Positions 56,150 to 62,854 of a stretch of 64,000 nt of DNA are shown here, piece after piece. The notes beneath the pieces are model-generated. The model ran no database searches. It was not told the origin of the DNA and saw only the letters and a list, made by a program, of their open reading frames with translations. Both the position numbers and the translations under genes were made by a program. The first letter of the stretch is position 1. Each line of letters begins with the position of its first letter. This stretch comes from Candidatus Allofournierella merdigallinarum (GTDB taxonomy: Bacteria; Bacillota; Clostridia; Oscillospirales; Ruminococcaceae): contig DXAC01000056.1 in the NCBI GenBank assembly GCA_019117205.1, positions 1 to 64,000 of the forward strand, given 5' to 3'.

Positions 56150-56532
56150 GCCTTCTCTCCTCCTTCATGTTCGATGGCCTCTTTCACCATCGCCAAAAGT
56201 TCTTCCTTGCCAAGGCCCAGGGACCTGGCCTCCCGCAGAAGGGGCAGCACATACTCCTCGCCCAGGGCCTTGCGGCGCTTTTCCTTCACCGCGGCGGTGG
56301 CGCCGGGGGCAACGAACATGCCGATGCCCCGCCGCTTGTAGAGCACGCCCTCCGCCACCAGCAGATTGATGCCCTTGGCCGCCGTGGCCGGGTTGATGTT
56401 ATATTCCCTGGCCAGCTCGTTGGTGGAGGGCACCTGCTCCTCCTCCCGGTAAACGCCCCGGAGGATGTCGTCCTCCAGCATCTGCGCGATCTGTAGATAG
56501 ATCAGCGACTGGTCGTTCAAACTTCCATGCAC
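56146..56532 (-). CDS. GntR-family regulator, YtrA subfamily
   Basis: 128-residue repressor. Winged helix near 8-70: IYLQIAQMLEDDILRGVYREEEQVPSTNELAREYNINPATAAKGINLLVAEG with the GntR recognition helix, then RRGIGMFVAPGA. The short C-terminal helical dimerisation part (about 80-128) and absence of a ligand domain mark the YtrA subfamily. GTG start at 56532 chosen because GGAGGT lies 7 nt upstream; an upstream GTG would leave no spacing. An imperfect dyad overlies its promoter, so autorepression is likely. First gene of the five-gene operon. Confidence 0.92.
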   Translation of the reverse strand: MHGSLNDQSLIYLQIAQMLEDDILRGVYREEEQVPSTNELAREYNINPATAAKGINLLVAEGVLYKRRGIGMFVAPGATAAVKEKRRKALGEEYVLPLLREARSLGLGKEELLAMVKEAIEHEGGEKA

Positions 56533-56560
56533 GCAGTTCACCTCCGCCCACTGTTCATTG

Positions 56561-56582
56561 GTTCATTACTTGTGTAACTAAC
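56561..56582. promoter_or_regulatory. Probable GntR operator dyad
   Basis: Arms GTTCATTAC (56561-56569) and GTAACTAAC (56574-56582) match as an inverted repeat at 7 of 9 positions around a 4-nt centre. The dyad covers the predicted start of transcription and touches the -10 of the gntR promoter, a position suited to repression. Confidence 0.65.
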
Positions 56583-56609
56583 CATAGCACCTCCGGGCCG
56601 CTTTGTCAA
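56581..56609 (-). promoter_or_regulatory. Promoter of the GntR-ABC operon
   Basis: Minus strand TTGACA (56604-56609, perfect), 17-nt spacer, TGC-TATGGT (hexamer 56581-56586). Confidence 0.87.
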
Positions 56610-56654
56610 GGGCCGGGATGGAAAAATGTGCGCTGGCAGGGCAAAAACGCAAAA

Positions 56655-56687
56655 AAAGGGCCGCCCCGGCTTTTGGGGCGGCCCTTT
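56655..56687 (-). terminator. Terminator of ackA
   Basis: A 13-bp stem (56655-56667 with 56675-56687) with a 7-nt loop lies 17 nt past the ackA stop; on the minus strand it is followed by TTTT and further T-rich sequence. Confidence 0.9.
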
Positions 56688-56703
56688 GAAAACAGGGGAT
56701 GAT

Positions 56704-57906
56704 TTACTTCGCGGTCACCAGCGCCAGCGTGTCGCGGGCGATCATCAGCTCCTCGTTGGTGCAGACCATCAGCACCTTCACGCGGCTGCCGGCGGCGGAC
56801 AGGTCGATGATGTCGGCGCCGCGCTGCTTGTTCTTCTCCTCGTCCAGCTCGATGCCCAAAAACTCCATGTTCTTGCACACCTGCTCGCGCACATAGCCGT
56901 CGTTCTCGCCGATGCCGCCGGTGAACACGACGCAGTCCAGCCCGCCCATCACGGCGGCGTAGGCGCCCACGTACTTCTTGATCTGGTAGTTCAGCATGTC
57001 GCTGGCCAGCTTGGCCCGCTCGTTGCCCGCGGCGGAGGCAGCCTCCACGTCCCGCTTGTCGCTGGACACGCCGGACACGCCCAGCAGGCCGCACTTCTTG
57101 TTCAGGTAGTCGGCCATCTCCTGGCCGTGGATGCCCAGCTTCTGCTCCATGTAGGTCACCACGCTGGGGTCCACATCGCCGCAGCGGGTGCCCATCAGCA
57201 CGCCGGCCAGCGGGGTCAGGCCCATGCTGGTGTCCACGCACTTGCCGCCGTCCACGGCGGTGATGCTGCTGCCGTTGCCCAGGTGGCAGGTGACCATCTT
57301 CAGCGAGGCAGGGTCCTTGCCCAGGAACTGGGCGGCGGCCATGCTCACATAGCGGTGGCTGGTGCCGTGGGCGCCGTAGCGGCGGATGGCGTACTTCTCG
57401 TACATCTCGTAGGGCACGCCGTACATATAAGCCTTGGGAGGCATGGTCTGGTGGAAGGTGGTGTCGAAGACCACCACGTTGGGCACCTCGGCGCCGAACA
57501 CCTTTTTGGCGCTGCGCAGGCCCTGCACGTGGGCCAGGTTGTGCACCGGGGCCAGGGGGGCGATCTCCTCGATCTTGTCAATGATGGCGTCGGTGACGAT
57601 CTCGCTCTTGGTGAAGAACTCGGCGCCCTGCACGATGCGGTGGCCGATGGCCCCGATCTCGCTCTTGTCCGCCACCACGGCGCCCTCGCCGGTGGTCATC
57701 ATCTCCACCACTTTCATAAAGGCCTCGGTGTGGGTGGGGAAGGGCACCTCCTCGCTCCACTTGCCGCCGTGGGCCTGGTGGGTGATCTTGCTGCCTTCGA
57801 TGCCGATGCGCTCGCAAAGGCCCTTGCAGAGCACGCTCTCGTCGGCCATGTCGATGAGCTGATACTTCAGCGAGGACGAGCCGCAGTTGATAACCAGGAT
57901 CTTCAT
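56704..57906 (-). CDS. ackA: Acetate kinase
   Basis: Converts acetyl phosphate and ADP to acetate and ATP, the energy-yielding step of acetate fermentation. The 400-residue ASKHA protein starts KILVINCGSSSLKYQLID, and has the expected HRIVQGAE, HNLAHVQG, VFDTTFHQTMP, YGAHGTSHRYVS, CHLGNGSSITAVDGGKCVDTSMG and FTGGIGEND motifs, so all substrate and ATP-binding segments are intact. ATG with GGAGGAA upstream. Monocistronic; no pta gene is adjacent. Its promoter overlaps the divergent tmcAL promoter. Confidence 0.98.
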   Translation of the reverse strand: MKILVINCGSSSLKYQLIDMADESVLCKGLCERIGIEGSKITHQAHGGKWSEEVPFPTHTEAFMKVVEMMTTGEGAVVADKSEIGAIGHRIVQGAEFFTKSEIVTDAIIDKIEEIAPLAPVHNLAHVQGLRSAKKVFGAEVPNVVVFDTTFHQTMPPKAYMYGVPYEMYEKYAIRRYGAHGTSHRYVSMAAAQFLGKDPASLKMVTCHLGNGSSITAVDGGKCVDTSMGLTPLAGVLMGTRCGDVDPSVVTYMEQKLGIHGQEMADYLNKKCGLLGVSGVSSDKRDVEAASAAGNERAKLASDMLNYQIKKYVGAYAAVMGGLDCVVFTGGIGENDGYVREQVCKNMEFLGIELDEEKNKQRGADIIDLSAAGSRVKVLMVCTNEELMIARDTLALVTAK

Positions 57907-57957
57907 AAATTTTTCCTCCCAAAACTGTTACTGGGCGGCGCGCCGCGCACGCCCGGA

Positions 57958-57986
57958 TTTACATTGTCCATCCACTATTATATAAT
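57958..57986 (+). promoter_or_regulatory. tmcAL promoter
   Basis: Plus strand TTTACA (57958-57963), 17-nt spacer, TATAAT (57981-57986). The -10 shares a palindromic ATTATATAAT block with the divergent ackA -10. Confidence 0.8.
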
Positions 57987-58005
57987 GGTCAAAACGTCTT
58001 TTCAA
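57977..58005 (-). promoter_or_regulatory. ackA promoter
   Basis: Minus strand TTGAAA (58000-58005), 17-nt spacer, TATAAT (57977-57982). The two -10 hexamers overlap by 2 nt on opposite strands, so ackA and tmcAL initiation should exclude each other. Confidence 0.82.
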
Positions 58006-58026
58006 GGCAAAAAGGGAGGCGGATCC

Positions 58027-59208
58027 ATGAAAAACGTCGGGATCGTGGCGGAATATGACCCTTTCCACGCCGGGCACGCCTGGCAGATCGCCGAAGCCCG
58101 CCGCCGGGGGGCCCAAACGGTGACGGTGTGCATGAGCGCCGACGTCACCCAGCGGGGCGGCGCCGCCCTGCTGCCGCCCGGTGTGCGGGCCGCCGCGGCC
58201 CTGGGCTGCGGGGCGGATCTTGTCCTGTGCCTGCCGAACCCCTGGGCCTGCCTCTCCGCCGAGGGCTTTGCCGCCGCGGGGGTGGCCCTTTTGAGCGCCC
58301 TGCCCGCCGTGGACACCTTGGTGTTCGGGGCGGAAACGCCGGACACGGCGGCCCTTGCCCGCACGGCGGGGGCCCTGGGCTCGGAGGCGTTCTCCGCCGC
58401 CCTGGCCCGGCAGCTGGCGGGGGGCGCGCCCTTTGCCGCCGCCCGGGCCGCCGCCGCCGAAAGCATCTGCCCCGGCGCGGCAGCGCTGCTGGCGGGCCCC
58501 AACAACAACCTGGGCGTGGAGTACTGCAAGGCCCTGGCCGCCCAAGGCAGCCCTATCGAGCCGCTGGCCCTGCCCCGCAAAGGGGCGGCCCACGGCGAGG
58601 CGGCCCCCGGCACAGAGGGCTTTGCCAGCGCCTCCAGCCTGCGGGCCCTGTGGGCGAAAGGGGGCGCGGCGGCGCTGGCGGGCTATGTGCCCGACGGGGC
58701 GCTGGCCTTTTACAAAGAGGCCCAGACCGCCGGCGCCGACCTGGACGAACGGGCCTGGGAGGTGGCCCTGCTCTCCCGCCTGCGGGGGATGGACGCCGCC
58801 GCCTTTGCCCGCACCCGGGGCACCGCCGAGGGGCTGGAGCACCTTTTGGAGAACGGGGCGCGCGCCGCCGGGAGCCTGCCGGAGCTCTGGGGCGCCATGA
58901 AGTCCAAACGCTACGCCCACGCCCGGCTGCGCCGCTATGTGCTGGACGCGGCTTTGGGCTACACCGACGCGCTGCCCGCCCTGTCGCCCTATCTCCACGT
59001 GCTGGCGGCCGACGCGGCGGGCCTGGCCCTTTTGCGGGGGGCACGGCTGCCGGCGGACGCCTCCCTGGCCCGGCTGGCCCGCCAGAGCGACGCCTGCCGG
59101 GCGGCGGCCGCCGCCCACGCCGCCGCCGCAGACCTGGCGGCCCTGTGCCGCCGCACCCCCGGCCCCATGGGGGGCTGCTACACCAAGGCCCCCACGCTGG
59201 TTCGGTGA
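58027..59208 (+). CDS. tmcAL: tRNA(Met) cytidine acetate ligase TmcAL-like
   Basis: 393-residue nucleotidyltransferase-fold protein (DUF795/TmcAL) that in Bacillus makes ac4C34 in elongator tRNA-Met from acetate and ATP. N-terminal GIVAEYDPFHAGHAWQI carries the nucleotide-binding HxGH (H14-H17), followed by MSADVTQRG (38-46), FGAETPD, GPNNNLGVEYCKAL and a helical C-terminal domain rich in Ala. The segment GFASASSLRALW fits the expected ExF-S-AS loop. ATG 58027 with GGGAGG upstream. Divergent to ackA, an enzyme that produces its substrate acetate. Alanine content is unusually high for the family. Confidence 0.88.
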   Translation: MKNVGIVAEYDPFHAGHAWQIAEARRRGAQTVTVCMSADVTQRGGAALLPPGVRAAAALGCGADLVLCLPNPWACLSAEGFAAAGVALLSALPAVDTLVFGAETPDTAALARTAGALGSEAFSAALARQLAGGAPFAAARAAAAESICPGAAALLAGPNNNLGVEYCKALAAQGSPIEPLALPRKGAAHGEAAPGTEGFASASSLRALWAKGGAAALAGYVPDGALAFYKEAQTAGADLDERAWEVALLSRLRGMDAAAFARTRGTAEGLEHLLENGARAAGSLPELWGAMKSKRYAHARLRRYVLDAALGYTDALPALSPYLHVLAADAAGLALLRGARLPADASLARLARQSDACRAAAAAHAAAADLAALCRRTPGPMGGCYTKAPTLVR

Positions 59209-59244
59209 AAGCGACGGAAATCGTCAAAAATTAGACAAAGTTTT

Positions 59245-59280
59245 AAGCGAAACGGAAAACTTTTTCGCTTTCGGGTTTTT
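59245..59280 (+). terminator. Possible terminator after tmcAL
   Basis: AAGCGAAA (59245-59252) pairs with TTTCGCTT (59263-59270), followed by TCGGGTTTTT. The stem is short, so efficiency is uncertain. Confidence 0.45.
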
Positions 59281-59293
59281 AACAGAAAATCCA

Positions 59294-59322
59294 TTGCCGT
59301 TTTTTTGGCAAAGAGCTATAAT
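59294..59322 (+). promoter_or_regulatory. pckG promoter
   Basis: TTGCCG (59294-59299), 17-nt spacer, perfect TATAAT (59317-59322). A leader of about 87 nt follows; it contains a short GCCCG/CGGGC hairpin near 59353-59366 but no riboswitch I recognise. Confidence 0.78.
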
Positions 59323-59415
59323 AAAACAAAATGGCGGACTTTCGGGACTGCCCGCTCCGGGCGGTGAAACGGCGGGTCTGCAACCAAAAATCATCGAGAG
59401 GAATGGTGAAAGCGT

Positions 59416-61194
59416 ATGACAACCAACAAGCACGTTCTGACCTGGCTGGACGAGATGGTCGCCCTGGTGAAACCTGACAAGGTCGTGTGGATCGACGGCA
59501 GCGAGGAGCAGCTCACCGCCCTGCGGGAGGAGAGCTTCAAGACCGGCGAGATGCAGCCTCTGAACGAGGAGCTGCTGCCCGGGTGCGTGCTGCACCACAC
59601 CGCGGTGAACGACGTGGCCCGTGTGGAGGGCCGCACCTATATCTGCACCAAGAAGAAAGAGGACGCCGCCCCCATCAACAACTGGATGGAGACGGATGAG
59701 ATGAAGGCCAAGCTCATCCCCATGTACGACGGCTGCATGAAAGGCCGCACCATGTACGTGCTGCCCTACTGCATGGGCCCCATCGGCAGCCCGTTCAGCA
59801 AGGTGGGCATCGAGCTGACCGACTCCATCTACGTGGTCATGAACATGGACATCATGACCCGCATGGGCAAGCAGGCGCTGGAGCAGCTGGGCGATTCCAA
59901 CGACTTCGTGCGCGGGCTGCACTCCAAGGCCAAGATGGAGGAGGAGAACCGCTACATCGTGCAGTTCCCCGAGGAGAACGCCATCTGGTCCATCAACTCC
60001 GGTTACGGCGGCAACGTGCTGCTGGGCAAAAAGTGCTTCGCGCTGCGTATCGCCAGCTACCAGGGCCTGAAAGAGGGCTGGATGGCCGAGCATATGCTCA
60101 TCCTGGGCATCGAGGATCCCACCGGCCATGTGGAGTACATCACCGCCGCGTTCCCCTCCGCCTGCGGCAAGACCAACCTGGCCATGCTGATCCCGCCCGA
60201 GGTGTACGCCAAACAGGGCTACAAGGTGTGGACCGTGGGCGACGACATCGCCTGGATGCACATCGGCGACGACGGCCGGCTGTATGCCATCAACCCGGAG
60301 AACGGCTTCTTCGGCGTGGCTCCCGGCACCAATGAGAAGTCCAACCCCAACGCCCTGCACACCACCATGAAGAACACCATCTTCACCAACGTGGCCCACA
60401 ATCTGGACAACAACACCGTGTGGTGGGAGGGCCTGGACAAGAACCCGCCCGAGAACGCCGAGGAGTGGACCGGCAAGCCGGTGAACGGCAAGGAGTGGGT
60501 GGCCGCTGGCAACAAGCTGGCCCATCCCAACAGCCGCTTCACCGCCCCCGCCGTGAACTGCCCCTGCCTGAGCAAGGAGTTCAACAACCCCAATGGCGTG
60601 CCCGTCACCGCCATGGTGTTCGGCGGCCGCCGCGCCAAGACCGCTCCGCTGGTGTTCCAGAGCTTCGACTGGAACCACGGCGTGTACGTGGGCAGCGCCA
60701 TGGCCTCTGAGACCACCGCCGCCGCCGCCGGCGCCGTGGGCGTGGTCCGCCGCGACCCCATGGCCATGCGGCCTTTCACCGGCTACAACATGGGCGACTA
60801 CTTCAACCACTGGATCGAGATGGGCCGGAAGCTGGGCGACAAGGCCCCCAAGATCTTCCATGTGAACTGGTTCCGCACCGACGACCAGGGCCACTTCATC
60901 TGGCCGGGCTTCGGCGACAACATGCGGGTGCTCATGTGGATGCTCAAGCGCTGCAAGGGCGAGGTGGACGCCGTGGAGACCCCCATCGGCTACCTGCCCA
61001 AGGCGGAGGACATCGACATCACCGGCCTGGATGATGTCACCCTGGACACCGTCAAGGGCCTGCTCACCGTGGACAAGGACCTCTGGCTGGAGGACTGCGC
61101 CGGCGTGGAGGAGCTCTACGACCAGATCGGCGAGCGGGTGCCCGCCGAGCTGCGCGCCCAGCTGGCCGCCTTGCGCGAGCGCCTGTCCAAGTAA
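59416..61194 (+). CDS. pckG: Phosphoenolpyruvate carboxykinase (GTP)
   Basis: 592-residue GTP-dependent PEPCK, which interconverts oxaloacetate and PEP; in anaerobic Clostridia it often runs in the PEP-carboxylating direction. Motifs: CMGPIGSPFSKVGIELTDS, the P-loop AFPSACGKTN with the kinase-1a lysine, VGDDIAWMHIGDDGRLYAINPE (kinase 2 and metal site), the mobile-lid area and FDWNHGVYVGSAMASE. These distinguish it from the ATP-type PckA. Length is normal and the residues intact. Codon use is more regular than in neighbours, hinting at high expression. Own promoter and terminator. Confidence 0.97.
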   Translation: MTTNKHVLTWLDEMVALVKPDKVVWIDGSEEQLTALREESFKTGEMQPLNEELLPGCVLHHTAVNDVARVEGRTYICTKKKEDAAPINNWMETDEMKAKLIPMYDGCMKGRTMYVLPYCMGPIGSPFSKVGIELTDSIYVVMNMDIMTRMGKQALEQLGDSNDFVRGLHSKAKMEEENRYIVQFPEENAIWSINSGYGGNVLLGKKCFALRIASYQGLKEGWMAEHMLILGIEDPTGHVEYITAAFPSACGKTNLAMLIPPEVYAKQGYKVWTVGDDIAWMHIGDDGRLYAINPENGFFGVAPGTNEKSNPNALHTTMKNTIFTNVAHNLDNNTVWWEGLDKNPPENAEEWTGKPVNGKEWVAAGNKLAHPNSRFTAPAVNCPCLSKEFNNPNGVPVTAMVFGGRRAKTAPLVFQSFDWNHGVYVGSAMASETTAAAAGAVGVVRRDPMAMRPFTGYNMGDYFNHWIEMGRKLGDKAPKIFHVNWFRTDDQGHFIWPGFGDNMRVLMWMLKRCKGEVDAVETPIGYLPKAEDIDITGLDDVTLDTVKGLLTVDKDLWLEDCAGVEELYDQIGERVPAELRAQLAALRERLSK

Positions 61195-61212
61195 GTTTTC
61201 TGGCATACACTG

Positions 61213-61241
61213 TGGCCCCCGGGAGACCGGGGGCCATTTTT
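61213..61241 (+). terminator. Terminator after pckG
   Basis: A 10-bp perfect stem (61213-61222 with 61227-61236) with GAGA tetraloop is followed by TTTTT. The next ATG begins only 17 nt later, so the DUF1275 gene depends on read-through or an unseen promoter. Confidence 0.9.
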
Positions 61242-61257
61242 AAGGGGTAAAAGAGCA

Positions 61258-61944
61258 ATGAACGAACAGAGGGTACAGACCAGCGAGGCGCTGCGGGTGG
61301 GCCTTGTGCTGGCGGCGGCGGGCGGTTATCTGGACGCCTACACCTACCTGTGCCGGGGCGGGGTGTTCGCCAACGCCGAGACCGGCAACATGGTGCTGCT
61401 GGGGGCAAAGCTGGCCGTGGGCGACTGGGCGGCGGCGGTAAAATACCTGCCGCCCATCCTGGCGTTCTTCCTGGGGGTGCTGGCGGCGGAGGCCATCCGC
61501 CGCCGGGGCAAGGCGGCTCCGGCCCAAAAGCTCCACTGGCGTCAGCGGGTGCTGGCGCTGGAGATCGGGGTGCTGGCGGCGGCGGCCTTTGCGCCGCTGG
61601 GCGGCGGCTGGGACATGGCGGTGAACTGGGCGGTGAGCTTTGTCTGCGCCCTGCAGGTGGAGAGCTTCCGCCGGGTACACGGCAAGGCCTACGCCACCAC
61701 CATGTGCACCGGCAACCTGCGCAGCGGCGCGGAACTGCTGTTCCAGTACCTTTGCGGCGGCGGGCAGGAGAGCCTGCGCCACGCGGCCCGGTATTTCTGG
61801 GTGATCCTGGCGTTCATCGCCGGCGCGGCGGCCAGCGCCGCCCTGGCGGGGGCGCTGGGCCGGTGGTCGGTGCTGGTGGCCTGCGCCGCGCTGGCGGTGG
61901 TGCTGGCGGCCCTCGGCCGGGCCGAGGTGACCACCCGGGGCTGA
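61258..61944 (+). CDS. DUF1275 (YoaK-like) membrane protein
   Basis: 228 residues with six hydrophobic helices. The opening LVLAAAGGYLDAYTYLCRGGVFANAETGNMVLLGAKLAVGDW (about 17-58) is the DUF1275 signature (GxxDAxTY...GxxxTGN), and CALQVESFRRVHGKAYATTMCTGNLRSG (about 130-157) is its second half. Function of the family is unknown. ATG at 61258 with AAGGGG upstream, directly after the pckG terminator. No obvious promoter of its own was found. Ends before a strong hairpin. Confidence 0.88.
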   Translation: MNEQRVQTSEALRVGLVLAAAGGYLDAYTYLCRGGVFANAETGNMVLLGAKLAVGDWAAAVKYLPPILAFFLGVLAAEAIRRRGKAAPAQKLHWRQRVLALEIGVLAAAAFAPLGGGWDMAVNWAVSFVCALQVESFRRVHGKAYATTMCTGNLRSGAELLFQYLCGGGQESLRHAARYFWVILAFIAGAAASAALAGALGRWSVLVACAALAVVLAALGRAEVTTRG

Positions 61945-61959
61945 AGCAACACAAAAGCG

Positions 61960-61997
61960 CACGCCCGCCCTCCCTGACCGGGAGGGCGGGCGTGTTT
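61960..61997 (+). terminator. Terminator after the DUF1275 gene
   Basis: A 15-bp perfect stem (61960-61974 with 61980-61994) with a 5-nt loop; the following T-run is only TTT. Confidence 0.7.
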
Positions 61998-62090
61998 GCG
62001 TGGGGGGCCGCCCCGGGCATATCCCGCCTTGCCGGGGAATACACTGTGAAGAGCACAGCGGGCCGGGCGGCCCGGGAAAGGCGGCGGCGC

Positions 62091-62717
62091 ATGGAGCGGT
62101 GGATCCTGGAGGTGATGGGCCGGTTCGGTTACCCGGGCATGGCGATGCTCATCGCGGTGGAGAACCTGTTTCCCCCCATCCCCTCGGAGGTGATCCTCAC
62201 CTTTGGGGGCTTTCTCACCACCCGCACGGCCCTGACGGTGTGGGGGGTGGTGGCCGCCGCCACCCTGGGCTCGGTGGCGGGGGCGCTGGCCCTCTACGCC
62301 CTGGGCCGGGCGCTGGGGGGCCAGCGGATGAGCGCGCTGCTGGCGGGGCCCTGGGGAAAACGGCTGGGTTTCGACGCGGCGGCGGCAGAGCGGGCGGCCG
62401 CCCGCTTTGAGGAAAAGGGGGCGGCGGCGGTATTTTTGTGCCGGTGCGTGCCCATCCTCCGCAGCCTGATCTCCATCCCCGCGGGCATGGCCGGCATGGG
62501 CCTCGTGCGCTTTCTGCTTTACACCACGGCGGGCAGCCTTGTCTGGAACACCGCCCTGGTGTGGCTGGGGGCGGCGGCGGGCCAGGGCTGGGCGCTGGCC
62601 GCCCGCCGCTTCGCGGACGCTTCCGGCGCGGTGCGCTGGCTGCTGGTGGGGGCGGCGGCGCTGGCCCTTGTCCGGCGGCTGGCCCGGAAAAAGGGCAAAA
62701 AGGGCGCTGCCCTGTGA
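62091..62717 (+). CDS. DedA family membrane protein
   Basis: 208-residue DedA/SNARE-associated protein. VENLFPPIPSEVILTFGGFL (22-41) with the conserved E-x-PIP-E pattern, YALGRALGG, and CRCVPILRSLISIPAGMAGMGLVRFLLYTTAGSLVWN with the conserved Arg residues. Members flip undecaprenyl phosphate or phosphatidylethanolamine; which lipid applies here is unknown. ATG with GGGAAAGG upstream; a GTG 45 nt earlier or a much longer frame from 61350 are possible but unsupported. Converges with the peptidase gene. Confidence 0.9.
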   Translation: MERWILEVMGRFGYPGMAMLIAVENLFPPIPSEVILTFGGFLTTRTALTVWGVVAAATLGSVAGALALYALGRALGGQRMSALLAGPWGKRLGFDAAAAERAAARFEEKGAAAVFLCRCVPILRSLISIPAGMAGMGLVRFLLYTTAGSLVWNTALVWLGAAAGQGWALAARRFADASGAVRWLLVGAAALALVRRLARKKGKKGAAL

Positions 62718-62803
62718 GAGGCGGCGCCCCGGCCTTTATAAACCCCTTGCCGAAAAGGGGAGCAAAACGATGCCGCGCCAAAGATGCCGGCGCCCTAACA
62801 GAG

Positions 62804-62846
62804 AAAGCCGCCGCTGCCGCACGATGCACACGGGAGCGGCGGCTTT
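62804..62846. terminator. Bidirectional-type hairpin between DedA and peptidase genes
   Basis: A 12-bp perfect stem (62804-62815 with 62835-62846) encloses a 19-nt loop. TTTTCC follows on the plus strand and TTTCTCT on the minus strand, so both convergent genes may end here. Confidence 0.65.
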
Positions 62847-62854
62847 TCCGCCTG

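Noticed and set aside
56626..58026. In-frame upstream extension of tmcAL through the ackA region
   Set aside because: The extension is antisense to ackA; the true start has a good ribosome site, its own promoter and the conserved N-terminal motif.
61350..62090. Long N-terminal extension of the DedA gene
   Set aside because: It reads DUF1275 in another frame and crosses a terminator; normal DedA length is reached from 62091.
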